Notes: generated by a model from the sequence alone, not told the origin. 50,749 nt of DNA from Aphanothece sp. CMT-3BRIN-NPC111 (GCA_019359765.1 JAHHGU010000037.1:1-50749); one strand, 5' to 3'. Shown: positions 18,203 through 27,279, counted from the stretch's first letter. Program-made: numbers and translations.

Positions 18203-18203
18203 A

Positions 18204-18782
18204 ATGACACTGTTAGTTGTAGCCACTGGTAATCCGGGTAAGTTGCGAGAAATGCAGGCGCATTTAGCTGACATGGGATGGGAATTGACACTAAAGCCAG
18301 CTGAACTGGAAATTGAGGAAACCGGGGATACCTTTTTAGCTAATGCCCGCCTGAAGGCTTCCCAAGTGGCAGAAGCTACAGGAGAATGGGCGATCGCAGA
18401 TGACTCTGGCTTGCAAGTAGATGCCCTTGGTGGTGCCCCTGGTGTCTATTCAGCCCGCTATGGCAAAACAGACACCGAACGAATTGAGCGACTACTTTCT
18501 GAGTTGGGTGATGCCCAAAATCGACAAGCTCAGTTTGTCTGTGTAGTGGCGATCGCGCGTCCGGATGGAACGATAGCCCTGGAAACTAAGGGAGTCTGTC
18601 CTGGCGAGATTCTGGATGCCCCTCGTGGCGCTGGCGGCTTTGGCTACGACCCAGTTTTTTATGTTCCTGACCAACAATTAACTTTTGCCGAGATGACACC
18701 GCAGTTGAAGCGATCGCTTAGTCATCGTGGCAAAGCCTTTCAAGCTTTATTGCCCCAGCTACAGAGAGTAAAGGAGTTTTGA
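18204..18782 (+). CDS. rdgB: Non-canonical purine NTP pyrophosphatase (RdgB/HAM1)
   Basis: A 192-residue house-cleaning enzyme that hydrolyses dITP, ITP and XTP to the monophosphate. Motifs are LVVATGNPGKLREM at the N-terminus, EIEETGDTFLANARLKA, the metal site ADDSGLQVDALGGAPGVYSARYG, GAGGFGYDPVF and SHRGKAF near the C-terminus. I chose the ATG at 18204 because family members begin just before VVATGN; a longer frame from 18096 would translate the heptamer array. The stop codon TGA is itself part of a GTTTTGA-type array that runs into the convergent glnB terminus. Confidence 0.94.
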   Translation: MTLLVVATGNPGKLREMQAHLADMGWELTLKPAELEIEETGDTFLANARLKASQVAEATGEWAIADDSGLQVDALGGAPGVYSARYGKTDTERIERLLSELGDAQNRQAQFVCVVAIARPDGTIALETKGVCPGEILDAPRGAGGFGYDPVFYVPDQQLTFAEMTPQLKRSLSHRGKAFQALLPQLQRVKEF

Positions 18783-18826
18783 GTTCTAAGTTTTGCATTA
18801 ACTCAAAACTCAAAACTTAAAACTCA
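18776..18826. terminator. Inverted heptamer array between convergent rdgB and glnB
   Basis: GAGTTTTGAGTT at the rdgB stop faces AACTCAAAACTC about 20 bases on, so the array can fold into a stem in either RNA. It lies between two convergent genes and could serve as a bidirectional terminator. The function is inference. Confidence 0.5.
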
Positions 18827-18834
18827 GAACTTCT

Positions 18835-19173
18835 TCAAACCGCTTCGAGATTCTTTTCTCCTGTACGAATCCGGATCACTTGCTCGACTGGGGTCACGAA
18901 AATCTTACCGTCGCCGATTTCACCTGTGCGGGCGGCGGCGATAACTTTGTCCACCACCATATCGACTTGGTTATCCTCAACGACGATTTCCACCTTGAGT
19001 TTTTGCAGGAACTCAACCGTGTACTCGGAACCGCGATAGCGTTCAGTCTGGCCTTTTTGACGTCCAAAGCCTCGGACTTCAGATACTGTCATCCCGACAA
19101 TGCCAGCATTGACTAAGGCGATTTTGACTTCGTCTAGCTTAAAGGGGCGGATAATCGCTTCTACCTTTTTCAA
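18835..19173 (-). CDS. glnB: Nitrogen regulatory protein P-II
   Basis: A 112-residue trimeric signal protein that senses ATP/ADP and 2-oxoglutarate and controls arginine synthesis, nitrate and ammonium uptake and NtcA co-activation in cyanobacteria. The T-loop RGFGRQKGQTERYRGSEYTVEF holds Ser49, phosphorylated in several cyanobacteria, and Tyr51. The second signature TGEIGDGKIFVTPVE is intact. The start is TTG at 19173: it yields the exact family N-terminus MKKVEAIIRP, and a strong GAGGAG lies nine bases upstream. A consensus NtcA site sits 87 bases upstream of the start, so expression should rise under nitrogen limitation. Confidence 0.98.
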   Translation of the reverse strand: MKKVEAIIRPFKLDEVKIALVNAGIVGMTVSEVRGFGRQKGQTERYRGSEYTVEFLQKLKVEIVVEDNQVDMVVDKVIAAARTGEIGDGKIFVTPVEQVIRIRTGEKNLEAV

Positions 19174-19231
19174 GGCTGTTTACTCCTCACGTTGTTCTTC
19201 TATGCTTTTATTTCTACATCTAGCTTGACAC

Positions 19232-19273
19232 CTTGTATCACTCCGAGAGCAAGTATTTCGTAACTTTTAATAC
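19232..19273 (-). promoter_or_regulatory. NtcA-activated promoter of glnB
   Basis: GTA-N8-TAC (19260-19273, half-site GTATTAAAAGTTAC on the gene strand) matches the NtcA consensus. A -10-like TACAAG (19232-19237) follows after exactly 22 bases, the usual spacing at class II NtcA promoters, where the site replaces the -35 box. Transcription would start about 50 bases before the TTG. The -10 deviates from TAN3T at its last base. Confidence 0.8.
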
Positions 19274-19810
19274 ATTTTGCCTGCGGAAGCTTGCTCTTGA
19301 TGGTAGCTGCCTTCACCGTTTTATATGGTTATGGCTCTAAAGATGTATTTCCTTGATTTTGGAGGTATAGATTATACCATTTCGCTTTTCATTCGCTACT
19401 CCTTAACGAAGACTATCGCAAAAAGATAGGACTTACCGAAGGGGGCGGACGGACGTGCCCCTCCCACGAACGGGATGGGGATTCTTCGCCGCCGCCCGTT
19501 AGTAGTTAGTCGTTAGTAGAAAATACAACTAACGACTATCGCGTTATCCCCCGCATCCATCCGTGGGGATGAGCTTAAGTACAACAAAGTTAAAAAGGGG
19601 GCTTTTCCGGTTCCCCCCTTAAAAAGGGGGGCTAGGGGGGATCGAGGTTTCACGCTTCAACTGCGTAAGTCCTGTGAAAGTATGTCTAGCCCTATATGCA
19701 TATAATTTGCATATTTAGGCCGCAGGGTAGCAGGGGGAGACTCTTGGAGATTCCTCCTTATCCTGCAAAATCTAGACGGCTTAATGGTAGCAGCAGGGAG
19801 AAAAGCTTGT
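19274..19810. other. Intergenic region with several palindromes
   Basis: About 540 bases between the NtcA site and the PhoD-like gene. It holds a stem TAGTCGTTAGT/ACTAACGACTA (19507-19538), a palindrome CCCCCCTTAAAAAGGGGGG (19613-19631) and the GGGGATGAGCTTAA motif (19565). No gene or RNA was recognised; the sequence looks like accumulated repeats. Confidence 0.55.
19613..19631. repeat. C-run/G-run palindrome
   Basis: CCCCCC-TTAAAAA-GGGGGG, followed by another GGGGGG a few bases on. A related C-rich/G-rich stretch occurs inside the FGGY kinase gene at 23623-23656. Confidence 0.7.
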
Positions 19811-22270
19811 ATGTCGTGGACGCCCTTGAGCGATCGCATTAATTTATTGCCGCTTATCCTAGCAGGGCCAATCTTGCGACGTACAGAAGTTGATGCTGTA
19901 ACCGTTTGGGTTGCCCTAAAACAGCCTTGTCAGGTCACGCTTAGGGTTTACTCTACAGATGCGGAGAATAATTCAATTATCGATCAGCTGGTGCTTGAAG
20001 GCTCACGCAAGACAGTAGCGCTGGGTGAATACCTGCATGTGGTCGCAGTTACAGCAAAATTAGTTGAGCGCGATCAGCTACAACCTGCACAAATCTATGC
20101 ATACAACCTGTATTTTGGCAACCAAGATTATGATCTCGCCCAAGCCCTGAACTCAGAAAGCTTTTTCAGCAGCAGTCCGATTAGCTATTTCGATCATCAA
20201 TTGCCCACCTTTGCCATGCCGCCGGATGACTTGAACAACCTGCGGATTGTGCATGGTTCTTGCCGTAAACCACACGGAGGCGGACGTGATGCACTCCCCA
20301 TATTGGATCGCCTGATTGAGCAGAATGCAACGCTGCCCCATTCCAGACCACAGCAACTTTTCTTAACAGGCGACCAAATCTATGGTGATGACGTTGCCGA
20401 TCCAATGCTGTGGGCAGTGACAGACGCTGGTAGCACACTGCTGGGTTGGGAAGAAAATCTGCCGTTCCAGAAACACTCAACAGCTGATTATGAGTACAAA
20501 CAGCCCAGCCAACTAAAGCCAGGACAACGAAGTGATATCGCTAGAGATTACGGCGGACTCACAGCGATGCTTCACAATCAACCAGAGAAAGCTAAAAGTC
20601 ACCTTTTTAGCCTGGGTGAATACTACGTCATGTATCTGTTTGCCTGGTCACCAGTACTTTGGCCGGATCAATTTCCCAAAGGCAAGACAGCCCCAATACA
20701 TCCTAAAAATGCCCAGCAGTGGGATAAGGAAGTTCGGGCGATTGAGAAATTCGCTCGCGATTTATCCAAAGTCCGGCGATTACTGGCTAATGTGCCCACC
20801 TACACCATTTGTGACGACCATGATATTAGCGATGACTGGTATTTGAATCAAGAATGGTGTATCCGCGTGTTAAGCAAGCCGCTAGGCAGGCGTGTGGTGC
20901 AGAATGGTTTGCTAGCCTATGCTGTATTTCAGGCTTGGGGAAATACACCGGATCAGTTTAAGGACGGGCAAGCTGGAGAAAAGCTATTAGAAGCGGCTAA
21001 GAAGTGGTCAGCGTCCGCAGGTACAGATCAGCTTGCTTGTGAGAATATTGCCCAGTATTTAGGACTTCCCCCCCTGGAAGCAGAAACAAATTTACCTAAG
21101 CTCAAACTAGACGAAGATGTGTTGGTCTTGGAGCGAGATGATTCTGATGCGACTGTCGCTTTAGAGTGGCACTATACAGTGAGAAGCTTTAAGCACGAAG
21201 TAATTGTGCTGGATACGCGCACCCGGCGGGGCTACCTCAAAAGTCATGAGACGGGGCCCGATTTACCTATGCTTCTGAGTCCCACAGCTTTTAAGAAGCA
21301 AATTCAGCAGCCCCTCCAGCAAACCAGTGAATCCAGTATTGAGATAACGCTGGTTGTTGTGCCAACCAACTTAGTGAGTCTGTGGCTAATTGACCTCATC
21401 CAAGAGTTGAATTTGAAGCAAGGTAAAGTTTTCCACAACGATGTGGGTGACTCGTGGACGCTTAACAAGGTTGCTTTTGCCAAGTTGTTGGCTGAACTGT
21501 TTAGGCGACGCGATCGCGTGGTAGTACTTTCAGGTGATATTCACTATGCGGGTGCTGTTCGTCTCAGCTATTGGTTGCATCGTCATTTGGGCGATTTAAA
21601 ATCATATCGGGAAGCTTCTGAGCAAACAAAGGTACTGGCACAGCTGACTTCCAGCGCCTTTAAAAATGCAGAGTGGAAGACACAATTAGTTCACACAAAG
21701 ATTAAATCTGTTATACCAGAGCGATCGCAGGATTGGGCTGGATGGAACAAGCCCCCAGAACTAATGGAAATCCAAGTCATACATAAAATGGTGCGGATGA
21801 AAGATGTTGAGGTTACAGATAAAGGGCCAGTTGTGCGGCGAATCTACAGCACCCGAAAGAATTGGAAAATTGGTTGGCAAATTGCTGTCAAAAATAGAGA
21901 ATCCCTACCTGACTGGCGGTATCACACTGAGTGGATCAAACGAGAGCAAGCCCAAGAGGTTGTTGACAGCAGAGGTAGGACACTTAGAGAATTATCTAAT
22001 AAGAGCGGCGCTTCATGGCTCAAAGCACTGATAAACCTCGTGTCCTGGCTGTGGCGAAATCGGTGGCTTCAAGAGGGCAAGGAAATTGTGGGGCACAACA
22101 ACCTGGGTTTAGTTTCCTTTAAATGGTCAGCAGATAATAAGGATGCCAAAGCAGTGATTCAGGACGTATATTGGCAACCTCCTTGGAAACCTAACAGCAT
22201 CGTTTTTAGCAGATACTCTGTGCCGCTGCGACTGGAAGATCCTCCACCACTGCCTAAGATAATGTCGTAA
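19811..22270 (+). CDS. PhoD-like metallophosphatase-domain protein
   Basis: An ~819-residue protein of the PhoD/alkaline phosphatase-D-like family. An N-terminal beta-sandwich-like part (AGPILRRTEVDAVTVWVAL) precedes the metallophosphatase core: VHGSCRKP, LTGDQIYGDDVADP (~residue 187 from this start), ICDDHDISDDW and VLSGDIHYAGA, which hold the metal-binding Asp, His and Asn/Asp residues. The C-terminal ~200 residues are specific to this long form. I prefer the ATG at 19811 (MSWTPLSD) because AGGGAG lies about ten bases upstream; an in-frame ATG at 19784 has no such signal. No signal peptide is visible, unlike secreted PhoD, so it is probably intracellular. Substrate unknown; monocistronic. 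Confidence 0.88.
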   Translation: MSWTPLSDRINLLPLILAGPILRRTEVDAVTVWVALKQPCQVTLRVYSTDAENNSIIDQLVLEGSRKTVALGEYLHVVAVTAKLVERDQLQPAQIYAYNLYFGNQDYDLAQALNSESFFSSSPISYFDHQLPTFAMPPDDLNNLRIVHGSCRKPHGGGRDALPILDRLIEQNATLPHSRPQQLFLTGDQIYGDDVADPMLWAVTDAGSTLLGWEENLPFQKHSTADYEYKQPSQLKPGQRSDIARDYGGLTAMLHNQPEKAKSHLFSLGEYYVMYLFAWSPVLWPDQFPKGKTAPIHPKNAQQWDKEVRAIEKFARDLSKVRRLLANVPTYTICDDHDISDDWYLNQEWCIRVLSKPLGRRVVQNGLLAYAVFQAWGNTPDQFKDGQAGEKLLEAAKKWSASAGTDQLACENIAQYLGLPPLEAETNLPKLKLDEDVLVLERDDSDATVALEWHYTVRSFKHEVIVLDTRTRRGYLKSHETGPDLPMLLSPTAFKKQIQQPLQQTSESSIEITLVVVPTNLVSLWLIDLIQELNLKQGKVFHNDVGDSWTLNKVAFAKLLAELFRRRDRVVVLSGDIHYAGAVRLSYWLHRHLGDLKSYREASEQTKVLAQLTSSAFKNAEWKTQLVHTKIKSVIPERSQDWAGWNKPPELMEIQVIHKMVRMKDVEVTDKGPVVRRIYSTRKNWKIGWQIAVKNRESLPDWRYHTEWIKREQAQEVVDSRGRTLRELSNKSGASWLKALINLVSWLWRNRWLQEGKEIVGHNNLGLVSFKWSADNKDAKAVIQDVYWQPPWKPNSIVFSRYSVPLRLEDPPPLPKIMS

Positions 22271-22495
22271 TAGCGATCGCATTCTGGTTGAATTCTAAAC
22301 AGACCAGAAGCGCATAAGTTAAAACTGAGCCAAATCCATCCTTAACCTATAGCACATGGAACCCATATCACTGACGGCAAGTGTGATCGCATCTTTGGCT
22401 TTGACGCAAGTCTTTGAAATCTGAATAAAAAAATTTACTCGCTAAATTCTTGTGTTATGTTGATGCAGTAAGGGTGCCAACCCCTTAATCGCTTT

Positions 22496-22699
22496 CTACT
22501 CCGTCTTTTTGTGCCAGTTCCCATCCTCTCCTTTTTCATAGTCGCGCTTCACTGCACTCCAAGCCACCTTAAAGGCAGTCTCTTCCTCGCCATACTCTTC
22601 AGTAGCATTATTAAATGCAGCCATGAAAATCTCTTGGGCATGCTTTGGTAGATGATCTTTTACCGAATCTGGTAACTCATCAAGTTGTTTATAAGGCAT
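22496..22699 (-). CDS. ChaB-like protein
   Basis: A 67-residue protein of the ChaB family: MPYKQLDELPDSVKDHLPKH, then AQEIFMAAFNNATEEYG, then ETAFKVAWSAVKRDYEK and a final GNWHKK. This covers the whole family length. ChaB was named as a regulator of cation transport in enterobacteria; its biochemical action is poorly known. The ATG at 22699 has GGAAG nine bases upstream and gives the family N-terminus; a GTG seven codons further up is less likely. Soluble. It stands alone, divergent from the sugar kinase gene. Confidence 0.9.
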   Translation of the reverse strand: MPYKQLDELPDSVKDHLPKHAQEIFMAAFNNATEEYGEEETAFKVAWSAVKRDYEKGEDGNWHKKTE

Positions 22700-22808
22700 A
22701 AATCTGCTTCCATAACTCACCTAACACCAACTTGCAATCCTGTAGTATAAAATTCATACCTCTAAAGAATTATTTGCCTGAGTTGGCAGCTATAAAATAG
22801 ATAATCTA

Positions 22809-24110
22809 ATGAATCTTTACCTGGGGATTGATTTTGGCACCTCTGGCGCACGCGCCGTAGTTATTGATACTGACCGTATTATTCAAGCTGAGGCGCAATA
22901 TCCTTTTGAGTCAACAGCAGATTTGGCAGCGAGTTGGGAGGTGGCTTTATTTTCCTTAATATTACAAATTCCTCAGAAATTAAGAAAGGAAATAATAGCG
23001 ATCGCCATCAATGGCACTTCCTCCACTGTCTTACTATGCGATGCCGCAGGTCAATTAGTTGACACCCCCATCCTCTACAACGATGCGCGGGGAGTGGAAG
23101 TGATGGAAAAGCTGAGAGAAATTGCCCCCCCCAACCACACCGTAATCAGCGCCACCTCCAGTCTGGCAAAACTTTTATGGATGACTCAGCAGCCTTCATT
23201 TACCTGTAGAGACGTTCCGGTGGAACGTCTCTACTTTCTACACCAAGCAGACTGGCTGGCTTTTCTACTGCACGGTCAACTAGGTATTAGTGACTATCAC
23301 AATGCCTTAAAGCTGGGCTACGATGTCGAACATCTCTGCTATCCAACTTGGTTAAAAAATCTGCCTGTAAGTCATTTATTCCCTAAAGTCCTCCCCCCAG
23401 GAACCCCAGTAAGTGAAGTAACAGCAGACATTGCCAATCGCTTTAGTTTGCCGCCAGAGTGCTTAGTTATTGCTGGAACTACTGATAGTATTGCCGCCTT
23501 TCTGGCTAGTGGTGCCAAGTCTCCCGGTGAAGCCGTTACCTCTCTTGGTTCCACGCTGGTGCTAAAGCTGTTGAGCCAAACCCGTGTTGATGACCCCCGC
23601 TACGGAATTTATAGCCATCGGCTACCCCTTCTTAACAATAAAGGGAAAGGGGGGCGTTGGTTAGTTGGCGGTGCTTCTAATACTGGCGGTGCAGTGCTGC
23701 GGCATTTTTTTTGTGCTGCTGAGTTGGAAAGTCTCAGCCGCCACATAGACACCGATAAAGAAAGCCCGCTGGATTATTATCCTTTGTTGAGAGAAGGCGA
23801 TCGCTTCCCGATTAATGACCCTCATCTGCTACCCCGATTGGAACCACGCCCAGGCAATCCAGCAAAGTTTCTGCATGGCTTGCTCGAAAGCATAGCTCGA
23901 ATTGAGGCACGGGGTTATCAGTTGTTGCAACAGTTGGGCGCAACCCAGCTAAGTTGCGTTTATACTGCTGGGGGTGGTGCCAAAAATCCAGCCTGGACGG
24001 CTATTCGCGCCCGTCATCTTCAAGTACCTATTGTGCAACCGATGCACGCAGCCGCTGCCTATGGCACAGCGTTATTAGCCTTACGCCATAAGAGATCAAA
24101 CGTAAAGTAG
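22809..24110 (+). CDS. FGGY-family carbohydrate kinase (ribulose/xylulose kinase-like)
   Basis: A 433-residue sugar kinase with the duplicated actin-like ATPase fold: YLGIDFGTSGARAVVID (phosphate 1), AINGTSSTVLLCD, LHQADWLAFLLHG, VIAGTTDSIAAFLASGA, SLGSTLVLKLL and AGGGAKNPAWTAIRAR (adenosine motif). It resembles the short cyanobacterial and plant enzymes described as D-ribulose kinases; the substrate is inferred. Two stretches look like inserts from repeats: TCRDVPVERLY is encoded by a 29-base palindrome (23206-23234), and LPLLNNKGKGG by a C-rich/G-rich repeat (23623-23656). Both keep the frame, so the enzyme may still work. A MITE-like element follows the stop. Confidence 0.9.
   Translation: MNLYLGIDFGTSGARAVVIDTDRIIQAEAQYPFESTADLAASWEVALFSLILQIPQKLRKEIIAIAINGTSSTVLLCDAAGQLVDTPILYNDARGVEVMEKLREIAPPNHTVISATSSLAKLLWMTQQPSFTCRDVPVERLYFLHQADWLAFLLHGQLGISDYHNALKLGYDVEHLCYPTWLKNLPVSHLFPKVLPPGTPVSEVTADIANRFSLPPECLVIAGTTDSIAAFLASGAKSPGEAVTSLGSTLVLKLLSQTRVDDPRYGIYSHRLPLLNNKGKGGRWLVGGASNTGGAVLRHFFCAAELESLSRHIDTDKESPLDYYPLLREGDRFPINDPHLLPRLEPRPGNPAKFLHGLLESIARIEARGYQLLQQLGATQLSCVYTAGGGAKNPAWTAIRARHLQVPIVQPMHAAAAYGTALLALRHKRSNVK
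23206..23234 (+). repeat. 29-base palindromic repeat inside the FGGY kinase gene
   Basis: Arms GTAGAGACGTTCC and GGAACGTCTCTAC with centre GGT. It is identical in its arms to the intergenic copies at 45616 and 49972 and is translated here as part of TCRDVPVERLYF. Confidence 0.92.
23623..23656 (+). repeat. C-rich/G-rich repeat inside the FGGY kinase gene (candidate)
   Basis: ACCCCTTCTTAACAATAAAG followed by GGAAAGGGGGG forms an imperfect CCCCTT/AAGGGG stem. It encodes LPLLNNKGKGG in a region where I expect HRL to run directly into RWLVGGASNTGG. It resembles the palindrome at 19613. Confidence 0.5.
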
Positions 24111-24126
24111 ATGGTTGCCTATTGTG

Positions 24127-24234
24127 ATATAGCAGTTGCCATAAGGGCGCTTGAAAATCGACACGGACCCCCTGCACCCAGAACTACTGCTATAACTGTA
24201 TGTTTGCTAAAAGCTAACTGAAGGATTGCTATAT
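24127..24234. mobile_element. MITE-like element, copy B (108 bases)
   Basis: It is bounded by ATATAGCA and TGCTATAT and shares the blocks CAGTTG.CATAA.GG, TGCACCCAGAACT.CTGCT and GCTAAAAGCTAA with copy A at 13997. It ends immediately against the stop codon of the uvrD-like gene and fills the gap between that gene and the convergent FGGY kinase. Confidence 0.72.
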
Positions 24235-26601
24235 CTAATCTACCCGTTGCAACTTGCCAATCTTGGGGTCAATGATTTTTTGACCGAGGCCAGGAAACTT
24301 GACGGCAACAGAGAGTTTACTATCTGAGCCAAAAATGTGGGTGATATTACCAACCCCAAAACTTGGGTGGAGAACGCGATCGCCTACCTGCCAATTTGTG
24401 ATTTTAGATTTAGATCCTGCGCTTCCCGGATTCCGCTTTCCGTTTTGGCTCGGATAATTATTACCCGTTTGCCTGGGAACCGCTCTTGGAGGAGCAGTTG
24501 CCACATTACTACTCAATAATTCACTGGGTAATTCCTTGAGAAACTGAGAAGCGATCGCTGGTTCCCGCGAACCCCAAAGGCGACGCTCACGCGCATGGGT
24601 GAGATACAACAGTTCCTGAGCGCGAGTGATACCTACATAACAAAGACGCCTCTCCTCCTCCAACCCAACTGGATCGTTTAAACTGCGACTATGGGGCAAT
24701 AATCCCTGCTCTAACCCCACTAAAAATACAACAGGAAACTCTAATCCTTTGGCCGAGTGCAGAGTCAGCAGAGACAGGCGTGATTCTTCTTCTTTAAGTT
24801 CATCCAAATCAGAAGATAGGGAAGCATTTTGTAGAAAACTCTCCAAACTTGAGTCTTCATTCTCTTCTTCAAATTGCCGCACCGCATTATAAAGTTCCTG
24901 GACGTTTTCTAGTCGGTTCTCCGCTTCATCAGTGCCTTGGCTTTTTAAATCCTGGATATAACCAGAGTCTTTCATCACTCCCTGGAGAATGTCCGAAGCT
25001 GGCAGGGTATTAACTTGCTTCTGCCAGTGGCAAATAATCTCCACAAATTTATTTATAGACTTGGCAGCACGCCCAGCCAAGGTATTGACAGAGGTTTCTT
25101 CTGAGAGGATCTCCCATAAAGACACGCCTAATTCTTGGGCAGCGCCAGCTAAAGCGTCCATGCTGGCTTTACCAATACCACGACGAGGGGTATTGATTAT
25201 TCGCAACAAACTGACTGTATCCGCAGGGTTGACAATTATTCTTAGATAGGCTAATGCATCTTTAATTTCTTTGCGATCGTAAAATTTTAAACCGCCAACC
25301 ATTGTGTAGGGAATATCGCTACCTAGCAGGCAGGTTTCCAAAGCGCGAGATTGGGCGTTTGTGCGGTAGAGGATGGCAAAACTACCCCAATTTAACTCTG
25401 GATACCGACGTTCTAGGTTACGCATCTGATTCACGACGAACTCAGCTTCAGTTACCTCGTTGTCAGCTTTATAACAATAAATTGTCTCTCCCGCCCCGCG
25501 TGTAGCGCGTAGCACTTTCTCGATGCGTTGGGTGTTGTTATTAATCAGCTGGTTGGCAACTTCCAGAATGTTTTCTCTAGAGCGGTAATTTTCCTCTAGC
25601 TTGACCATTGTGCGAGTGTCTTCATCCGGTAAACCGTCGCCAAAGTCATCCTGAAATTCCAGCAAAACCGTATAGTCTGCTCCCCGAAAACTATAAATTG
25701 ATTGGTCTACGTCTCCGACTACGAAAATAGAGCGGTTTCGCCAATCCCATTCGCTTTTTCTTGTCTCTCCATTTGTAGTCAACAAACGGATCAGTTCATA
25801 TTGAATACGGTTAGTATCCTGATATTCATCAGCTAAAATGTGATGAAATCGCTTATGCCAGTAACCTAATACGTGCTCGTTTTGCTGAAATAGCTTTACA
25901 GGCACTAAAATGAGATCGTCAAAGTCGAGGGCGTTATTTTCTGCTAGCTTATCCTGATAGGCGCTGTAAATTTCAGCAATCACCCGCCCCTTATAATTTG
26001 GTTCCTGGCTCTCAAATTCCTTGGGTGACAAGCCCTGGTTTTTGGCGTTGCTGATGGCATACCGAACAGTACGCGGTTCAAATTTTTTGTCATCCAGATT
26101 TAGCTGTTTGGTGACAATTTCTTTAACCAAGCTCTGAGCATCTGATTCGTCAAAAATGGAAAAGTTACGGTTCCACTTGCGCCCTTTTTCGTCTTGGTAT
26201 TTCTCGACATCAAAGCGGAGAATGCGAGAAAAGAGGCTGTGAAAGGTGCCAATCCACAGGTCTTTAATGTAGGTTTTGTAGACGTGCGATCGCAGTCTTG
26301 TCTGCTCTTGGGGTGTCAGCGCTTCCCAGAGCTTGCCGTATTCTTTAAGGCTCTGCTGCTCGGCAAACAACCGCTGAATGCGCTCTTTCATCTCCCGCGC
26401 CGCCTTATTGGTAAAAGTTACCGCCAGGATATTTTCCGGATCTACCCGGTGCTTCAAAATTAAATTGGCGATCCTATAAGTTAGCGCCCGTGTCTTGCCG
26501 GAACCAGCACCAGCAACTACAAGCAGCGGCCCGCAGTAATGTTCTACAGCACGACGTTGAGAGAAATTGAGATGGCCAAGGAAGTCGGTTGTTTGAGTCA
26601 T
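24235..26601 (-). CDS. pcrA: UvrD/PcrA-family DNA helicase
   Basis: A 788-residue SF1A 3'-5' helicase used in nucleotide excision repair, mismatch repair and removal of RecA or stalled polymerases. It shows LNFSQRRAVEHYCGPLLVVAGAGSGKT (motif I, residues 31-37), AVTFTNKAAREMKERI (Ia), LADEYQDTNRIQYELI (II), VGDVDQSIYSFRGAD (III), LEENYRS (IV), TLHSAKGLEFPVVFLVGLEQG (V) and EEERRLCYVGITRA (VI). The C-terminal Tudor-like tail (WQVGDRVLHPSFGVGNITHI) binds RNA polymerase in PcrA. Full length and intact. ATG start. It is monocistronic. uvrD is an equally fair name. Confidence 0.96.
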   Translation of the reverse strand: MTQTTDFLGHLNFSQRRAVEHYCGPLLVVAGAGSGKTRALTYRIANLILKHRVDPENILAVTFTNKAAREMKERIQRLFAEQQSLKEYGKLWEALTPQEQTRLRSHVYKTYIKDLWIGTFHSLFSRILRFDVEKYQDEKGRKWNRNFSIFDESDAQSLVKEIVTKQLNLDDKKFEPRTVRYAISNAKNQGLSPKEFESQEPNYKGRVIAEIYSAYQDKLAENNALDFDDLILVPVKLFQQNEHVLGYWHKRFHHILADEYQDTNRIQYELIRLLTTNGETRKSEWDWRNRSIFVVGDVDQSIYSFRGADYTVLLEFQDDFGDGLPDEDTRTMVKLEENYRSRENILEVANQLINNNTQRIEKVLRATRGAGETIYCYKADNEVTEAEFVVNQMRNLERRYPELNWGSFAILYRTNAQSRALETCLLGSDIPYTMVGGLKFYDRKEIKDALAYLRIIVNPADTVSLLRIINTPRRGIGKASMDALAGAAQELGVSLWEILSEETSVNTLAGRAAKSINKFVEIICHWQKQVNTLPASDILQGVMKDSGYIQDLKSQGTDEAENRLENVQELYNAVRQFEEENEDSSLESFLQNASLSSDLDELKEEESRLSLLTLHSAKGLEFPVVFLVGLEQGLLPHSRSLNDPVGLEEERRLCYVGITRAQELLYLTHARERRLWGSREPAIASQFLKELPSELLSSNVATAPPRAVPRQTGNNYPSQNGKRNPGSAGSKSKITNWQVGDRVLHPSFGVGNITHIFGSDSKLSVAVKFPGLGQKIIDPKIGKLQRVD

Positions 26602-27279
26602 AGTGGCTCGAGGAAAGTGCGATTCGGTGAGAGCGATAGCTACGCTGGAAGCGCAGCGTCTGTGCAGGAGAAAGGAGAATCGCTATTAGAAAAGCTATCC
26701 TATACTACCCAAACGTGATCAAGTGTTGCTAGGTCAAAAGCGTCTTCAACGCCATCGCCCCAAAGGCTGACGTTTCTCTAGCTTAACGTTGCGATCGCGT
26801 AGCGCGTGCGTAGCACGTATCACAATTATGCGGGTCTACGACCATCGCCAAGCATAGCGCCTATCGCCTTAGTACTGGCACAAAATTTCCCACCAGAGAC
26901 GGACAGGGGTTACTTCCCAAGGGTGACAACGCTGAACTCGACAATTGTTAATGTAGTCAATAACAAGTCAGAGAGGTATGAGGTGGCTAGTCTGCTGCTG
27001 TATAAATTAGCTGCACATCAGGCTGATTGGGACGCTCATATGTGCAGACAGTGCCAATAGCAACCCAATAACTTTATATCATATAGAGTTTTTGTCACTG
27101 AATATCTACAACATTGCTATAGAGGGCAGGTAGCACTATCCCTCCCAGATTTGTTCTTTTAGGAGGCACCTATACGTAGCCTATAGCCCTAATCTTTACC
27201 TGAGAGCTAAAGGCAAAACTCCTATAACCAAGCGTCAAGATTCAAACAACATTCAAAAGGAGCAAAGGAGACAAAGATT
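26602..27279. other. Intergenic region, no gene supported
   Basis: About 680 bases between the divergent helicase and DUF2382 genes. It contains GCGTAGC/GCTACGC-type degenerate repeats near 26620-26820 (GCGTAGCGCGTGCGTAGCACG). A plus-strand frame at 26806-27060 has low-complexity, unfamilial translation. The strong ribosome site AAAGGAG of the next gene lies near 27257. Confidence 0.5.

Noticed and set aside
18096..18203. 36-codon N-terminal extension of rdgB
   Set aside because: It would translate the AATCCAA array (IQNPKSKIQN), and family proteins begin at the MTLLVVATGN site.
26806..27060. 84-codon plus-strand ORF
   Set aside because: It begins inside degenerate GCGTAGC repeats and has no recognisable family; composition not convincing.
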